From Bacteroidales bacterium (GTDB lineage Bacteria > Bacteroidota > Bacteroidia > Bacteroidales > UBA932), in contig JAFWPT010000336.1 in NCBI GenBank assembly GCA_017509375.1, forward strand, positions 1 to 6,919: a stretch of DNA of 6,919 bases. The letters are read 5' to 3'. Made by a program: the position numbers and the translations under genes. This document shows, piece after piece, positions 1 to 6,363 of the stretch. Each line of letters opens with the position of its first letter. Position 1 is the stretch's first letter. The notes beneath the pieces were generated by a model. It made no database searches and was not told the origin of the DNA. It worked only from the letters and a program-made list of their open reading frames with translations.

Positions 1-674
1 GAACGCGCTACCGCAGCGGAGTTTACTACAGCGAGCCTGATGACCTTCCTGTAATCCGGGAGTGTTTCAAGGAAGTTGCGGCTGTTCTTGGCACGGAACC
101 GGTGACGGAGCTCCTCCCCTTGCGCTGCTTCTACCCTGCCGAAGAGTATCATCAGGACTACCTTGACAAGAATCCCGACGGCTATTGCCACCTGCCGCTC
201 AAGGCATTCCGCTATCTGAGGCTGTATCAAGACCTGAAACTGCTGCTGGGCGACGAGCCTGACGGGGTGGCCCGTATGGCGAATACCGCTGCGCTCATCT
301 TCGAGCGTATGCATTTCTTCTGGGTCGGATTTTACAGGGTGGACGGGCAGGAACTTGTGCTGGGGCCTTTCCAGGGGCCCAGCGCCTGCCAGCGCATCGC
401 CTACGGCAGAGGCGTATGCGGAAAGGCCTGGGAGAACGCACGGACCCTGATTGTCCCCGACGTTGAAGAGTTTCCGGGACACATTGCCTGCAGTTCCCTT
501 TCCCGCAGCGAAATAGTAGTTCCCGTCCCGGTAAAACAGGAGTCCGCTGTTCCTGCCTGCACTCCTGCTTCATCCGCTTCCGTCCGGGCAGTCCTGGACA
601 TCGACAGTACGGAATTATCAACATTCGACACAATTGATGCGGCGTTCCTGGAACTGATCGCAAAGTCGGTATGA
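1..674 (+). CDS. msrA: MsrA-fRMsr fusion: peptide-methionine (S)-sulfoxide reductase joined to GAF-type free-methionine-(R)-sulfoxide reductase (5' end outside window)
   Basis: The frame is open from the window edge (first full codon at 3), giving 223 visible residues, so the start lies upstream. A GTG at 102 falls inside the MsrA part and is not a credible start. Residues 2-65 match the C-terminal end of MsrA: YRSGVYY, then FYPAEEYHQDYL, then GYCHLP, whose Cys62 corresponds to the recycling Cys198 of E. coli MsrA. The MsrA catalytic GCFW motif would lie upstream of the window. Residues 70-223 form a GAF domain of the fRMsr (E. coli YebR/MsrC) type: WVGFY, LVLGPFQG, GRGVCG, FPGHIAC, SEIVVP and VLDIDS. 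Cys129, Cys139 and Cys163 have the same 10- and 24-residue spacing as E. coli Cys84, Cys94 and Cys118. The protein should repair S-sulfoxides in proteins and free methionine, and also free Met-R-sulfoxide, in the cytoplasm using thioredoxin. About a dozen extra residues, including Cys186, sit before VLDIDS. The C-terminal end is short compared with YebR. Confidence 0.9.
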   Translation, partial: TRYRSGVYYSEPDDLPVIRECFKEVAAVLGTEPVTELLPLRCFYPAEEYHQDYLDKNPDGYCHLPLKAFRYLRLYQDLKLLLGDEPDGVARMANTAALIFERMHFFWVGFYRVDGQELVLGPFQGPSACQRIAYGRGVCGKAWENARTLIVPDVEEFPGHIACSSLSRSEIVVPVPVKQESAVPACTPASSASVRAVLDIDSTELSTFDTIDAAFLELIAKSV

Positions 675-724
675 TCGTTTTGTGAGAATCTGAACGGAAT
701 TGGGCAGGGAAAAATGACAAATGC

Positions 725-754
725 TTTTATTTTCAACAAAAAAACCTAACTTTG
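725..754 (+). promoter_or_regulatory. Bacteroidota-type promoter for the amino acid ABC importer operon
   Basis: TAACTTTG at 747-754 matches the Bacteroidota -7 consensus TAnnTTTG. Its -33 partner, expected about 19-21 bases upstream, is not a clear TTTG; only a T-rich stretch (725-733) is present, so the match is one-sided. Transcription would start near 761, leaving a leader of about 60 bases before the ATG at 824. No Shine-Dalgarno sequence precedes that ATG, which is usual in this phylum. The box lies in the only gap between the Msr gene and the importer operon, so it most likely drives both importer genes. Confidence 0.6.
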
Positions 755-823
755 CAGGACTTATAGCGATGAAACCGCTGTTTATGCCCTGACAGATAGT
801 ACCGCTGAATTATCAACTATCCG

Positions 824-2299
824 ATGTTTCACAGAACTTCATTATTGTTCCTGTTCTCCCTTCTGCTGGCGCTTTCCTGTACCGGCAACGGAACACAGAA
901 GCGCACAATTACTTGCGAGGAAGATATATCCGGACTCAAAGTCGGAGTCGTCTCAGGGTCGTGCTACGATCTGGATATGTCTGCGCGCGGAGATGTCGAA
1001 GTACTGCGGTTCAACAACGAAATCGACCAGGCTAACGCAATTATGCGCGGGCTGGTAGATGTGGGCATACATGACGAAGTAGTATTCAGCCCGGACAAGC
1101 TGAAAGAGATGAACTTGAAGGTAGCCTTCAAGGGAAAGGAGTCCTACCCTGCCGCTTTCGGATTCAGGAAAGATGAAAAGGACTTGCTGTTCGCCTACAA
1201 CGAGTTCTTCGCCAAGGCTATGGCAGAAGGTCTCGTTGACAGCCTGAGCACCGTATGGCTGGATTGTGAAGGCAACTATCCTGATCCTTTGTATGTGTAC
1301 CCCAACAAGGCCGAAGGAAAGCCGCTTGTGGTTGGCACTGCCGGAGCCTCGGCCCCCATTTCATTCCGTATCGGGCAGGACTGGTTCGGCATAGAGAGCG
1401 AGCTAATGTATCTGTTCGGGGAGTACCTTGGCCGCCCTGTGGTGTTCAAGTCGCTTGCCTGTGCTTCCGTGATGATGAGCCTGCTGACCGGAGACATAGA
1501 CATAATGATGGGCTGCGTGTTCGTGACTGAAGAACGCCAGCAGCGCTTTGATTTCAGCGTGCCGTACCATTCTTACCACTGTTCTTATTTCGTGCGGAAC
1601 GAGGATGCCGGACATGCAGACTCTTCTCTATGGGCAAGGCTGAAAAAAGGCATTACGCAGAACCTCATAGTCGAGGACCGCTGGCGTTTCATAACCGATG
1701 GCCTTTGGGCAACCATCAAGATAACTCTCCTGTCCATATTGCTCGGTTCCATTCTGGGCATAGGCTTGTGCTTCATGTCGGGCAGCAAGCGCAGGTGGGT
1801 CAAGCAGACTGCTTCTTTGTACGGGGCGTTCATGCAGCGTATCCCTATGCTGGTGCTGCTGCTTATAATGTTTTATGTAGTGCTCGGAGGTTCCGGCATC
1901 GGTGCCGACATCATCGCCGTACTTGCATTCAGCCTTAATTTTGCAGCCGGTGCCGGAGGAGTATTCCGCACCGCCCTGGATTCCGTGTCACACGGCCAGA
2001 CCGAGGCGGGCCTTGCGCTCGGCTTCACACGTTTCCAGACTTTTTCCAATATCGTCCTGCCCCAGGCTGTCAAGAAAGGCTTGCCCTTGTACACCGGACA
2101 GTGCATTTCTCTGCTGAAAGGCACTTCCATAGTGGGATACATAGCCATTCATGACCTGACCCGGGCCAGCGACCTGATAAGAAGCCGTACTTTCGATGCG
2201 TTTCTGCCATTGCTGGTGGTGACCATACTCTACTTCCTGCTTGCCTGGCTGATCACATTGCTGTTGAAACTCATCTTTAAGCACACACGCAGGATATGA
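824..2299 (+). CDS. Fused substrate-binding/permease protein of a polar amino acid ABC importer
   Basis: This 491-residue protein should capture and translocate an amino acid at the inner membrane. Residues 1-19 are a hydrophobic signal with a plausible lipobox (LALSC, Cys19). Residues 33-147 resemble lobe 2 plus the C-terminal helix of SBP_bac_3 proteins: a GLKVGVVSGS segment, VDVGIHDE and a closing W145. Residues 167-258 resemble lobe 1: LVVGT, FGIESELM, GDIDIMMG and TEERQQRFDFSVPY. The halves are thus in reverse order relative to GlnH. Asp84 and Arg238 correspond to GlnH Asp157 and Arg75, which contact the ligand, whereas the GlnH Asp10 position appears to be Ala. Residues 289-486 are a HisM/GlnP-type permease with about five membrane helices and the EAA loop at 394-413 (EAGLALG through IVLP). 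The stop overlaps the next gene's start (ATGA). The specific amino acid cannot be told from sequence. The ATG at 824 places the signal sequence correctly. Confidence 0.88.
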   Translation: MFHRTSLLFLFSLLLALSCTGNGTQKRTITCEEDISGLKVGVVSGSCYDLDMSARGDVEVLRFNNEIDQANAIMRGLVDVGIHDEVVFSPDKLKEMNLKVAFKGKESYPAAFGFRKDEKDLLFAYNEFFAKAMAEGLVDSLSTVWLDCEGNYPDPLYVYPNKAEGKPLVVGTAGASAPISFRIGQDWFGIESELMYLFGEYLGRPVVFKSLACASVMMSLLTGDIDIMMGCVFVTEERQQRFDFSVPYHSYHCSYFVRNEDAGHADSSLWARLKKGITQNLIVEDRWRFITDGLWATIKITLLSILLGSILGIGLCFMSGSKRRWVKQTASLYGAFMQRIPMLVLLLIMFYVVLGGSGIGADIIAVLAFSLNFAAGAGGVFRTALDSVSHGQTEAGLALGFTRFQTFSNIVLPQAVKKGLPLYTGQCISLLKGTSIVGYIAIHDLTRASDLIRSRTFDAFLPLLVVTILYFLLAWLITLLLKLIFKHTRRI

Positions 2300-3387
2300 A
2301 TATTTCTGTAAGGCACATAAGCAAGGTGTTCCCCAACTCCGACGGCTCGTCTTTCCGCGTGCTGAAGGACGTCAATTGCGAAATAGGCCAGGGAGAGGTA
2401 ATAAGCATCATAGGCCCTTCAGGCACCGGCAAAAGCACCTTCCTGCGTATGTTGAACGGGCTTGAGACCCCTTCCGGAGGCGAAATCCTCGTGGACGGCC
2501 AGAACATACTCTCCAGGGGGTATCCGCTCCACAATCTGCGCAAACGGATGGGGATGGTCTTCCAGAGTTTCAACTTGTTCGAGGATATGACCGTTCTGGA
2601 GAACGTGATTTATGCCCCCTGCAGGCTGTTGAAGATGGATGTAGAAACAGCTAAGTCCGAAGGCTTGTCGCTGCTCCGCAAGGTAGGGATGGCCGAAAAG
2701 GCATCCGCACTGCCGTCAACTCTGTCCGGTGGCCAGAAGCAAAGGGTCGCCATCGCCCGTTGCCTCGCCATGAAACCGGAGGCCGTGCTGTTCGACGAGC
2801 CCACCTCCGCACTTGATCCCACGATGGTCGGAGAGGTGCTGAGTGTTATCCGGCAGCTTGCGCGGGACACCAGCATGACTATGCTGATCGTCACTCACGA
2901 GATGAACTTCGCGCAGGAGGTCAGTTCCCGCGTATTCTTCATGAATGAAGGCATCATCTACGAAGACGGAAGCCCCGGGCAAATATTCAAGAATCCTGTC
3001 CACAGCGCCACCAAAGCCTTTGTGCAGCGTATCCAAAAGCTCATATTCGATATTACCAGTCCCGATTTCGATTTCTACGGGATGGAGTCGGAGATGTCTC
3101 AGTTCTGCATAAAATACAACGTTCCCGAGAAACGGGATGCCTTGACCCATATCACGGAGGAAATGACACAGGTGATACTGAAAGATTGCCTGCCGCTCCA
3201 CGTGGTACTGAGTTACAATGCCCAGAAAAGCGAGACGGCTATTGCATTCATGATGGAGGGCAGGACGTCTTCGCCCCTTGCAGGGGAAGACATAGACGAA
3301 ATAGCCATGATGATGGTCCGCTCCATGTCCAGGGAAATCGTCGAAGAGCCCACCAGCAGAGGCTTCCGTATCAAGGTTATCGTCTGA
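2296..3387 (+). CDS. Amino acid ABC importer ATPase (GlnQ/HisP type) with extra C-terminal domain
   Basis: This 363-residue protein is the energising subunit for the fused binding/permease protein, and its start overlaps that gene's stop by four bases. The nucleotide-binding domain fills residues 1-247. It has Walker A GPSGTGKST (40-48), Q-loop Gln90 in VFQSFNLF, signature LSGGQKQR (143-150), Walker B AVLFDEP (163-169) with Glu168, D-loop SALDP and switch His201 in VTHEM. All catalytic residues are intact. The NFAQEV and IFKNP segments are typical of polar amino acid importers. GlnQ-like proteins usually stop near 240-250 residues. Here about 110 residues follow, with a layout like a degenerate GHKL/anti-sigma ATPase: a helix containing EEMTQ (288-292), two strands, EGRTSSPL, a helix at 332-348 and a final strand. 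A regulatory or dimerisation role is inference. It works on the cytoplasmic face of the membrane. Confidence 0.93.
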   Translation: MNISVRHISKVFPNSDGSSFRVLKDVNCEIGQGEVISIIGPSGTGKSTFLRMLNGLETPSGGEILVDGQNILSRGYPLHNLRKRMGMVFQSFNLFEDMTVLENVIYAPCRLLKMDVETAKSEGLSLLRKVGMAEKASALPSTLSGGQKQRVAIARCLAMKPEAVLFDEPTSALDPTMVGEVLSVIRQLARDTSMTMLIVTHEMNFAQEVSSRVFFMNEGIIYEDGSPGQIFKNPVHSATKAFVQRIQKLIFDITSPDFDFYGMESEMSQFCIKYNVPEKRDALTHITEEMTQVILKDCLPLHVVLSYNAQKSETAIAFMMEGRTSSPLAGEDIDEIAMMMVRSMSREIVEEPTSRGFRIKVIV

Positions 3388-3490
3388 CAGGAAAAGCGGC
3401 TCCATGAGGGGCATGTGCACCCGCCGCGGAACCGCCGTAGATTTGAGCCGGGAAGACGGCAAGCTTACCGGCATCCAGAGATAACTGATA
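3388..3490. other. Short convergent intergenic gap, no clear terminator
   Basis: The amino acid importer and polyamine importer operons converge on these 103 bases. Short inverted repeats are visible, such as CGGCTC (3397-3402) with GAGCCG (3445-3450) and GCCGG (3447-3451) with CCGGC (3468-3472). The loops are long and no T-tract follows on either strand, so a classic intrinsic terminator is not supported. A 26-codon ATG frame (3404-3484, plus strand) exists, but nothing shows that it is translated. Confidence 0.4.
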
Positions 3491-4786
3491 CTATCTGCGC
3501 TTCTTACGCATCATCTTGCGGGCTTTATACACCTTGCTGTACACGGCAAAAGCTATCACGGCGACTATGAAAACGATAACCACTGCCATGGTCATAGCGT
3601 TGGCGCTTTCTCCTTTCACGCGAGACCACATCTCCACAAGCTGAGGAGTCCTCTCGCCCCAGTCGTGTTCCTGGGCGCTGCGTTCTATGTCGCTGCGGGA
3701 AGGATAGAGTACAGGGTTGGCACAAACGGAATCAGCTTGAGGGCCGAAGAAATAAGACAGATCTATAGGTTCGAAACTGTCGTCGGTAAATGCTTCCATG
3801 ACCTCGGGAGCTCCGCTTACGGAAACATAGCCGGTAGCATCCACATTGCGGATTACTATGTCGGGACGGTTCATGAAGTTGATCCAGTACTTGGCAGCCT
3901 TCAGGTTTTTGGCATACTTGGGAATGACCCATCCGTCAAACCACACGGTGAAACCCTCTTTGGGGCAGACATAACGAAGATCTACGCCCATCTCGGCAGC
4001 CTCCTCTATGGCCCACACGGCGTCGCCGCTCCAGTTGAGGCTGAGCCATCCGCGCTCCTGGGTCATCTGGTCTTTGCCGAAATCTGCCTCCCAGCCCGCC
4101 ACAAGCGGCTTGACCTGCTTCATATACGCTTCCACTTCAGCCAGCGCCTTATCGGAAGAATCGAGCATAAGTTCATCTGCCGTTACCTTGCCGCTCAGGA
4201 TGTCGTCCCGGTGCAGGTAGATTATAATCTGGGAGAAGATATCCCTTGCGGAATCTTTGATGAAAATCTTGCCCTCGAACTTGGGGTTGCGTATTACATC
4301 CCAGCTAAGCGCCTCTTCATCAGTAACATACTTGGCATTGTACAGAATACCGGTGGTACCCCACATATAGCCTACCGAATAGTCGTTCGCATTCTTTCCT
4401 CCGCCTATCATTTTGTCGAAACGGGAACGGATGTAGGGGGACAGATACTCGTCTATGTAGTTGGGAGTATTGCCGAAATCCCTGTCCAGAGGCAAAAGCA
4501 GGTCGCTCTGAAGCATCCTCTCGATAATGTAGTCTGAAGGGCATACCACGTCGAAATCCTCGTGTCCTTTTTCGATCTTGGAAAGCATGGTCTCATTCAC
4601 GTCGAAGGTCTGGTAGATGACCCGCACAGGCTCACCTGTCTGTTCTTCATACCATTGTTCGAATTCCGGGATCACGGATTCGTCGATGTAATCGGACCAG
4701 TTGTACACTTTCAGTATCTGGTTCCTGTCTTGAGCGCAGGAGCTGAGCACTAGGGCTGCAGCCAGCAGGATAAATGTTTTTTTCAT
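3491..4786 (-). CDS. potD: PotD-like spermidine/putrescine-binding lipoprotein with C-terminal membrane anchor
   Basis: This 431-residue protein is the polyamine-capturing component of the PotABCD importer. It starts with a lipoprotein signal (lipobox LSSC, Cys17). The mature region follows the PotD/PotF fold: YNWSDYID (Trp30, Tyr33), PSDY (Ser84, Tyr86), KDSARDIF (Asp178, Asp182), LNWSGD (Trp252) and VWFDGWVIP (Trp282, Asp284). These line up with the aromatic and acidic residues that bind polyamine in E. coli PotD (Trp34, Tyr37, Ser83, Tyr85, Trp229, Trp255, Asp257). The acidic 168/171 pair is only partly conserved: the aligned residues are Ser179 and Asp182. E. coli PotD is about 348 residues. 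The extra length here includes a C-terminal hydrophobic helix (about 398-416) followed by a strongly basic tail (KARKMMRKKRR), a stop-transfer layout with the tail in the cytoplasm. Its ATG shares one base with the potC stop (TGATG), which suggests translational coupling. Whether spermidine or putrescine is preferred is not decidable here. Confidence 0.93.
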   Translation of the reverse strand: MKKTFILLAAALVLSSCAQDRNQILKVYNWSDYIDESVIPEFEQWYEEQTGEPVRVIYQTFDVNETMLSKIEKGHEDFDVVCPSDYIIERMLQSDLLLPLDRDFGNTPNYIDEYLSPYIRSRFDKMIGGGKNANDYSVGYMWGTTGILYNAKYVTDEEALSWDVIRNPKFEGKIFIKDSARDIFSQIIIYLHRDDILSGKVTADELMLDSSDKALAEVEAYMKQVKPLVAGWEADFGKDQMTQERGWLSLNWSGDAVWAIEEAAEMGVDLRYVCPKEGFTVWFDGWVIPKYAKNLKAAKYWINFMNRPDIVIRNVDATGYVSVSGAPEVMEAFTDDSFEPIDLSYFFGPQADSVCANPVLYPSRSDIERSAQEHDWGERTPQLVEMWSRVKGESANAMTMAVVIVFIVAVIAFAVYSKVYKARKMMRKKRR

Positions 4787-5589
4787 CAGCGTTTTACGGT
4801 TTTATTGGCCTTTTCCTGACGCAGGTTGATTACGACCAGGAGTATAAGAACCAGCAAGAAAATCAAGGTCATGAGGGGACGGAGTTCCGGGGTCAAGCCA
4901 CCCTTCCTGGCGTCCGTGTAAATGAAAGTGGATAGAGTGTCCAGCCCGATGGTGCCACGGGTAAAGAAAGTCACCGCGAAATCGTCCAGGGACATGGTGA
5001 AGGCCAGTATGAAGCCGGAAATCATGCCCGGACGGAGCTCGGGAACAAGTACTTTACGCAAGGCCTGGGCAGGAGTCGCTCCAAGATCCAGTGCAGCCTC
5101 GTAGATATTGGGGTTCATCTGGGACAACTTGGGCAGAACGCTCAGCACCACATAGGGGGTACAGAAAGTGATATGTGCCAGGACTACGGTTACATAGCCT
5201 TGGGAGAAGCCCAGGAACACGAAGAGCAGGAACAGGGATACACCAGTGATAATATCCGGATTGATCATGGGGATATTGTTCAGGAACTGAATCGCCTGCT
5301 TCTTGCGGCCCCTGAGGTTATGGATGCCTATCGCCGCGACGGTCCCGAGTATGGTGGATACCGCGGCAGCAATCAAGGCTATTATGAGGGTGTTCTCCAC
5401 AGCCGAGAGCAAAGCAGAGCCCCCGCTCACGCTTCCGGTGAACAGATTGGAGTACAATTTGGTGGAGAAGCCCGTCCAGTTGCCCAGCACCTTCGACTCC
5501 GTAAAGGAGAATATGGCGATGAACAGCAGCGGGGCATAAAGCATCGCCAGCAGCAGGTACAGATATACTTTTGCAATTACCTTCTTCAT
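4786..5589 (-). CDS. potC: Spermidine/putrescine ABC importer permease PotC
   Basis: This 267-residue inner-membrane permease is about the usual PotC length and pairs with PotB to form the polyamine channel. Six hydrophobic segments can be placed near residues 8-29, 66-88, 110-130, 137-155, 190-208 and 237-256. The cytoplasmic EAA loop that docks on the ATPase is at 164-183 (EAALDLGATP through LVPEL). It is followed by the PotC-like segment FTMSLDDFAVTFF (197-209). PNIYEAALDLGATP is a hallmark of the PotC branch. The gene begins three bases after the potB stop and ends one base into the potD start, so it is an internal cistron of a tightly packed operon. Nothing is missing or truncated. Confidence 0.95.
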   Translation of the reverse strand: MKKVIAKVYLYLLLAMLYAPLLFIAIFSFTESKVLGNWTGFSTKLYSNLFTGSVSGGSALLSAVENTLIIALIAAAVSTILGTVAAIGIHNLRGRKKQAIQFLNNIPMINPDIITGVSLFLLFVFLGFSQGYVTVVLAHITFCTPYVVLSVLPKLSQMNPNIYEAALDLGATPAQALRKVLVPELRPGMISGFILAFTMSLDDFAVTFFTRGTIGLDTLSTFIYTDARKGGLTPELRPLMTLIFLLVLILLVVINLRQEKANKTVKR

Positions 5590-5592
5590 CGC

Positions 5593-6363
5593 TTATATGA
5601 GCCCTCCTTCAGCCTGGGACTCCTTATTGTCACCGAAAATAGAAGTGATACCAATAATAAGCAGCATGATGAAAGCAAGGGCGGCACCATAATTCCACAT
5701 CGATGAGTTGATGTTCTCCTGAATGATGGTACCGAAAAGCTTTATCTTGTTGTTGGTGAGGAACTCGGAAATGGCGAAAGTGCTTACGGTGGGCATGAAG
5801 ACCATAAGGATTCCGCTCATCACGCCGGGCATGGACAGAGGCACGGTGATCTTCCAGAACACCTTCCAGGGAGTGGCGCCGAGGTCTTCGGCGGCCTCGG
5901 CATAAGATTTATCCATCTTCAGGAGAGTGTTGTAGATGGGGTAAATCATAAACGGGATGTAGTCGTACACCATACCGAACAGCAGTGTCCCCTTCCCAAG
6001 CGTAACTCCCATGACGTTGAAAAGTTCCGCCGTTGCGAGAGTCCTCATAAGCGCGTTTATCCACATAGGCATTATGAAGAGCATCACGGTTACCGCGCTG
6101 CGGTTATAGTTGCGGTTGGACAGCAGCCACGCGGCAGGGTAACCCAGGAGAATGCAGATCAAGGTATTCTCGATTGCCACCTCAATGGATAAAGCAAAGG
6201 TCTGCAGGGAATCAGAATCGGTAAAGAAGCGGCCCACGTTGGAAAGCGTGAAATGCCCGCTCCCGTCCTGAAAAGCATACAGCACTATCAGGACCAGAGG
6301 CAGCACCACGAACACCAACATGAAGATGAGGTACGGGAGGCTCCAATAACTGCGCTTAATCAT
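5593..6363 (-). CDS. potB: Spermidine/putrescine ABC importer permease PotB
   Basis: This 256-residue permease is slightly shorter than E. coli PotB. It opens with a membrane helix (about 10-30) and has further hydrophobic segments near 62-82, 90-105, 127-147, 179-200 and 226-243. The EAA loop is at 156-175 (EAAEDLGATP through ITVPL), followed by PGVMSGILMVF and TFAISEFL. The order relative to potC and the sequence around MPMWINALMRTLA support PotB over PotC. It forms the heteromeric channel with PotC and is energised by PotA. The ATG at 6361-6363 lies inside the end of potA (8-base overlap), consistent with coupled translation. The final dozen or so residues are polar, probably a short cytoplasmic tail. 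Confidence 0.94.
   Translation of the reverse strand: MIKRSYWSLPYLIFMLVFVVLPLVLIVLYAFQDGSGHFTLSNVGRFFTDSDSLQTFALSIEVAIENTLICILLGYPAAWLLSNRNYNRSAVTVMLFIMPMWINALMRTLATAELFNVMGVTLGKGTLLFGMVYDYIPFMIYPIYNTLLKMDKSYAEAAEDLGATPWKVFWKITVPLSMPGVMSGILMVFMPTVSTFAISEFLTNNKIKLFGTIIQENINSSMWNYGAALAFIMLLIIGITSIFGDNKESQAEGGLI

Noticed and set aside
102..674. GTG at 102 as the start of a stand-alone GAF protein
   Set aside because: The frame is open upstream to the window edge and encodes MsrA sequence before and after this codon, so it is internal.
769..792. Seven-codon leader frame (MKPLFMP) in the 5' leader of the amino acid importer operon
   Set aside because: It has no run of regulatory codons and no attenuator hairpin with a T-tract before 824, and so short a frame is expected by chance.
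765..807. AGCG/CGCT mini-hairpin and a repeated ACCGCTG in the leader
   Set aside because: The stem is 4 bp and the direct repeat is 7 bases; neither supports a riboswitch or operator call.
3397..3472. Inverted repeats between the convergent operons as a bidirectional terminator
   Set aside because: Stems are only 5-6 bp with loops of 16-42 bases, and no T-tract follows on either strand.
2716..3474. A 252-codon minus-strand frame opposite the importer ATPase
   Set aside because: It is antisense to intact Walker B and switch motifs and reads as low-information His/Gly/Arg-rich sequence typical of a shadow frame.
3404..3484. 26-codon plus-strand frame in the convergent gap
   Set aside because: It has no homology I recognise, no initiation signal, and lies downstream of a complete ATPase gene; chance is the simplest explanation.
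3665..4537. A 290-codon plus-strand frame opposite potD
   Set aside because: It lies antisense to a clear PotD homologue, has no recognisable domain and is explained by the codon bias of the real gene.
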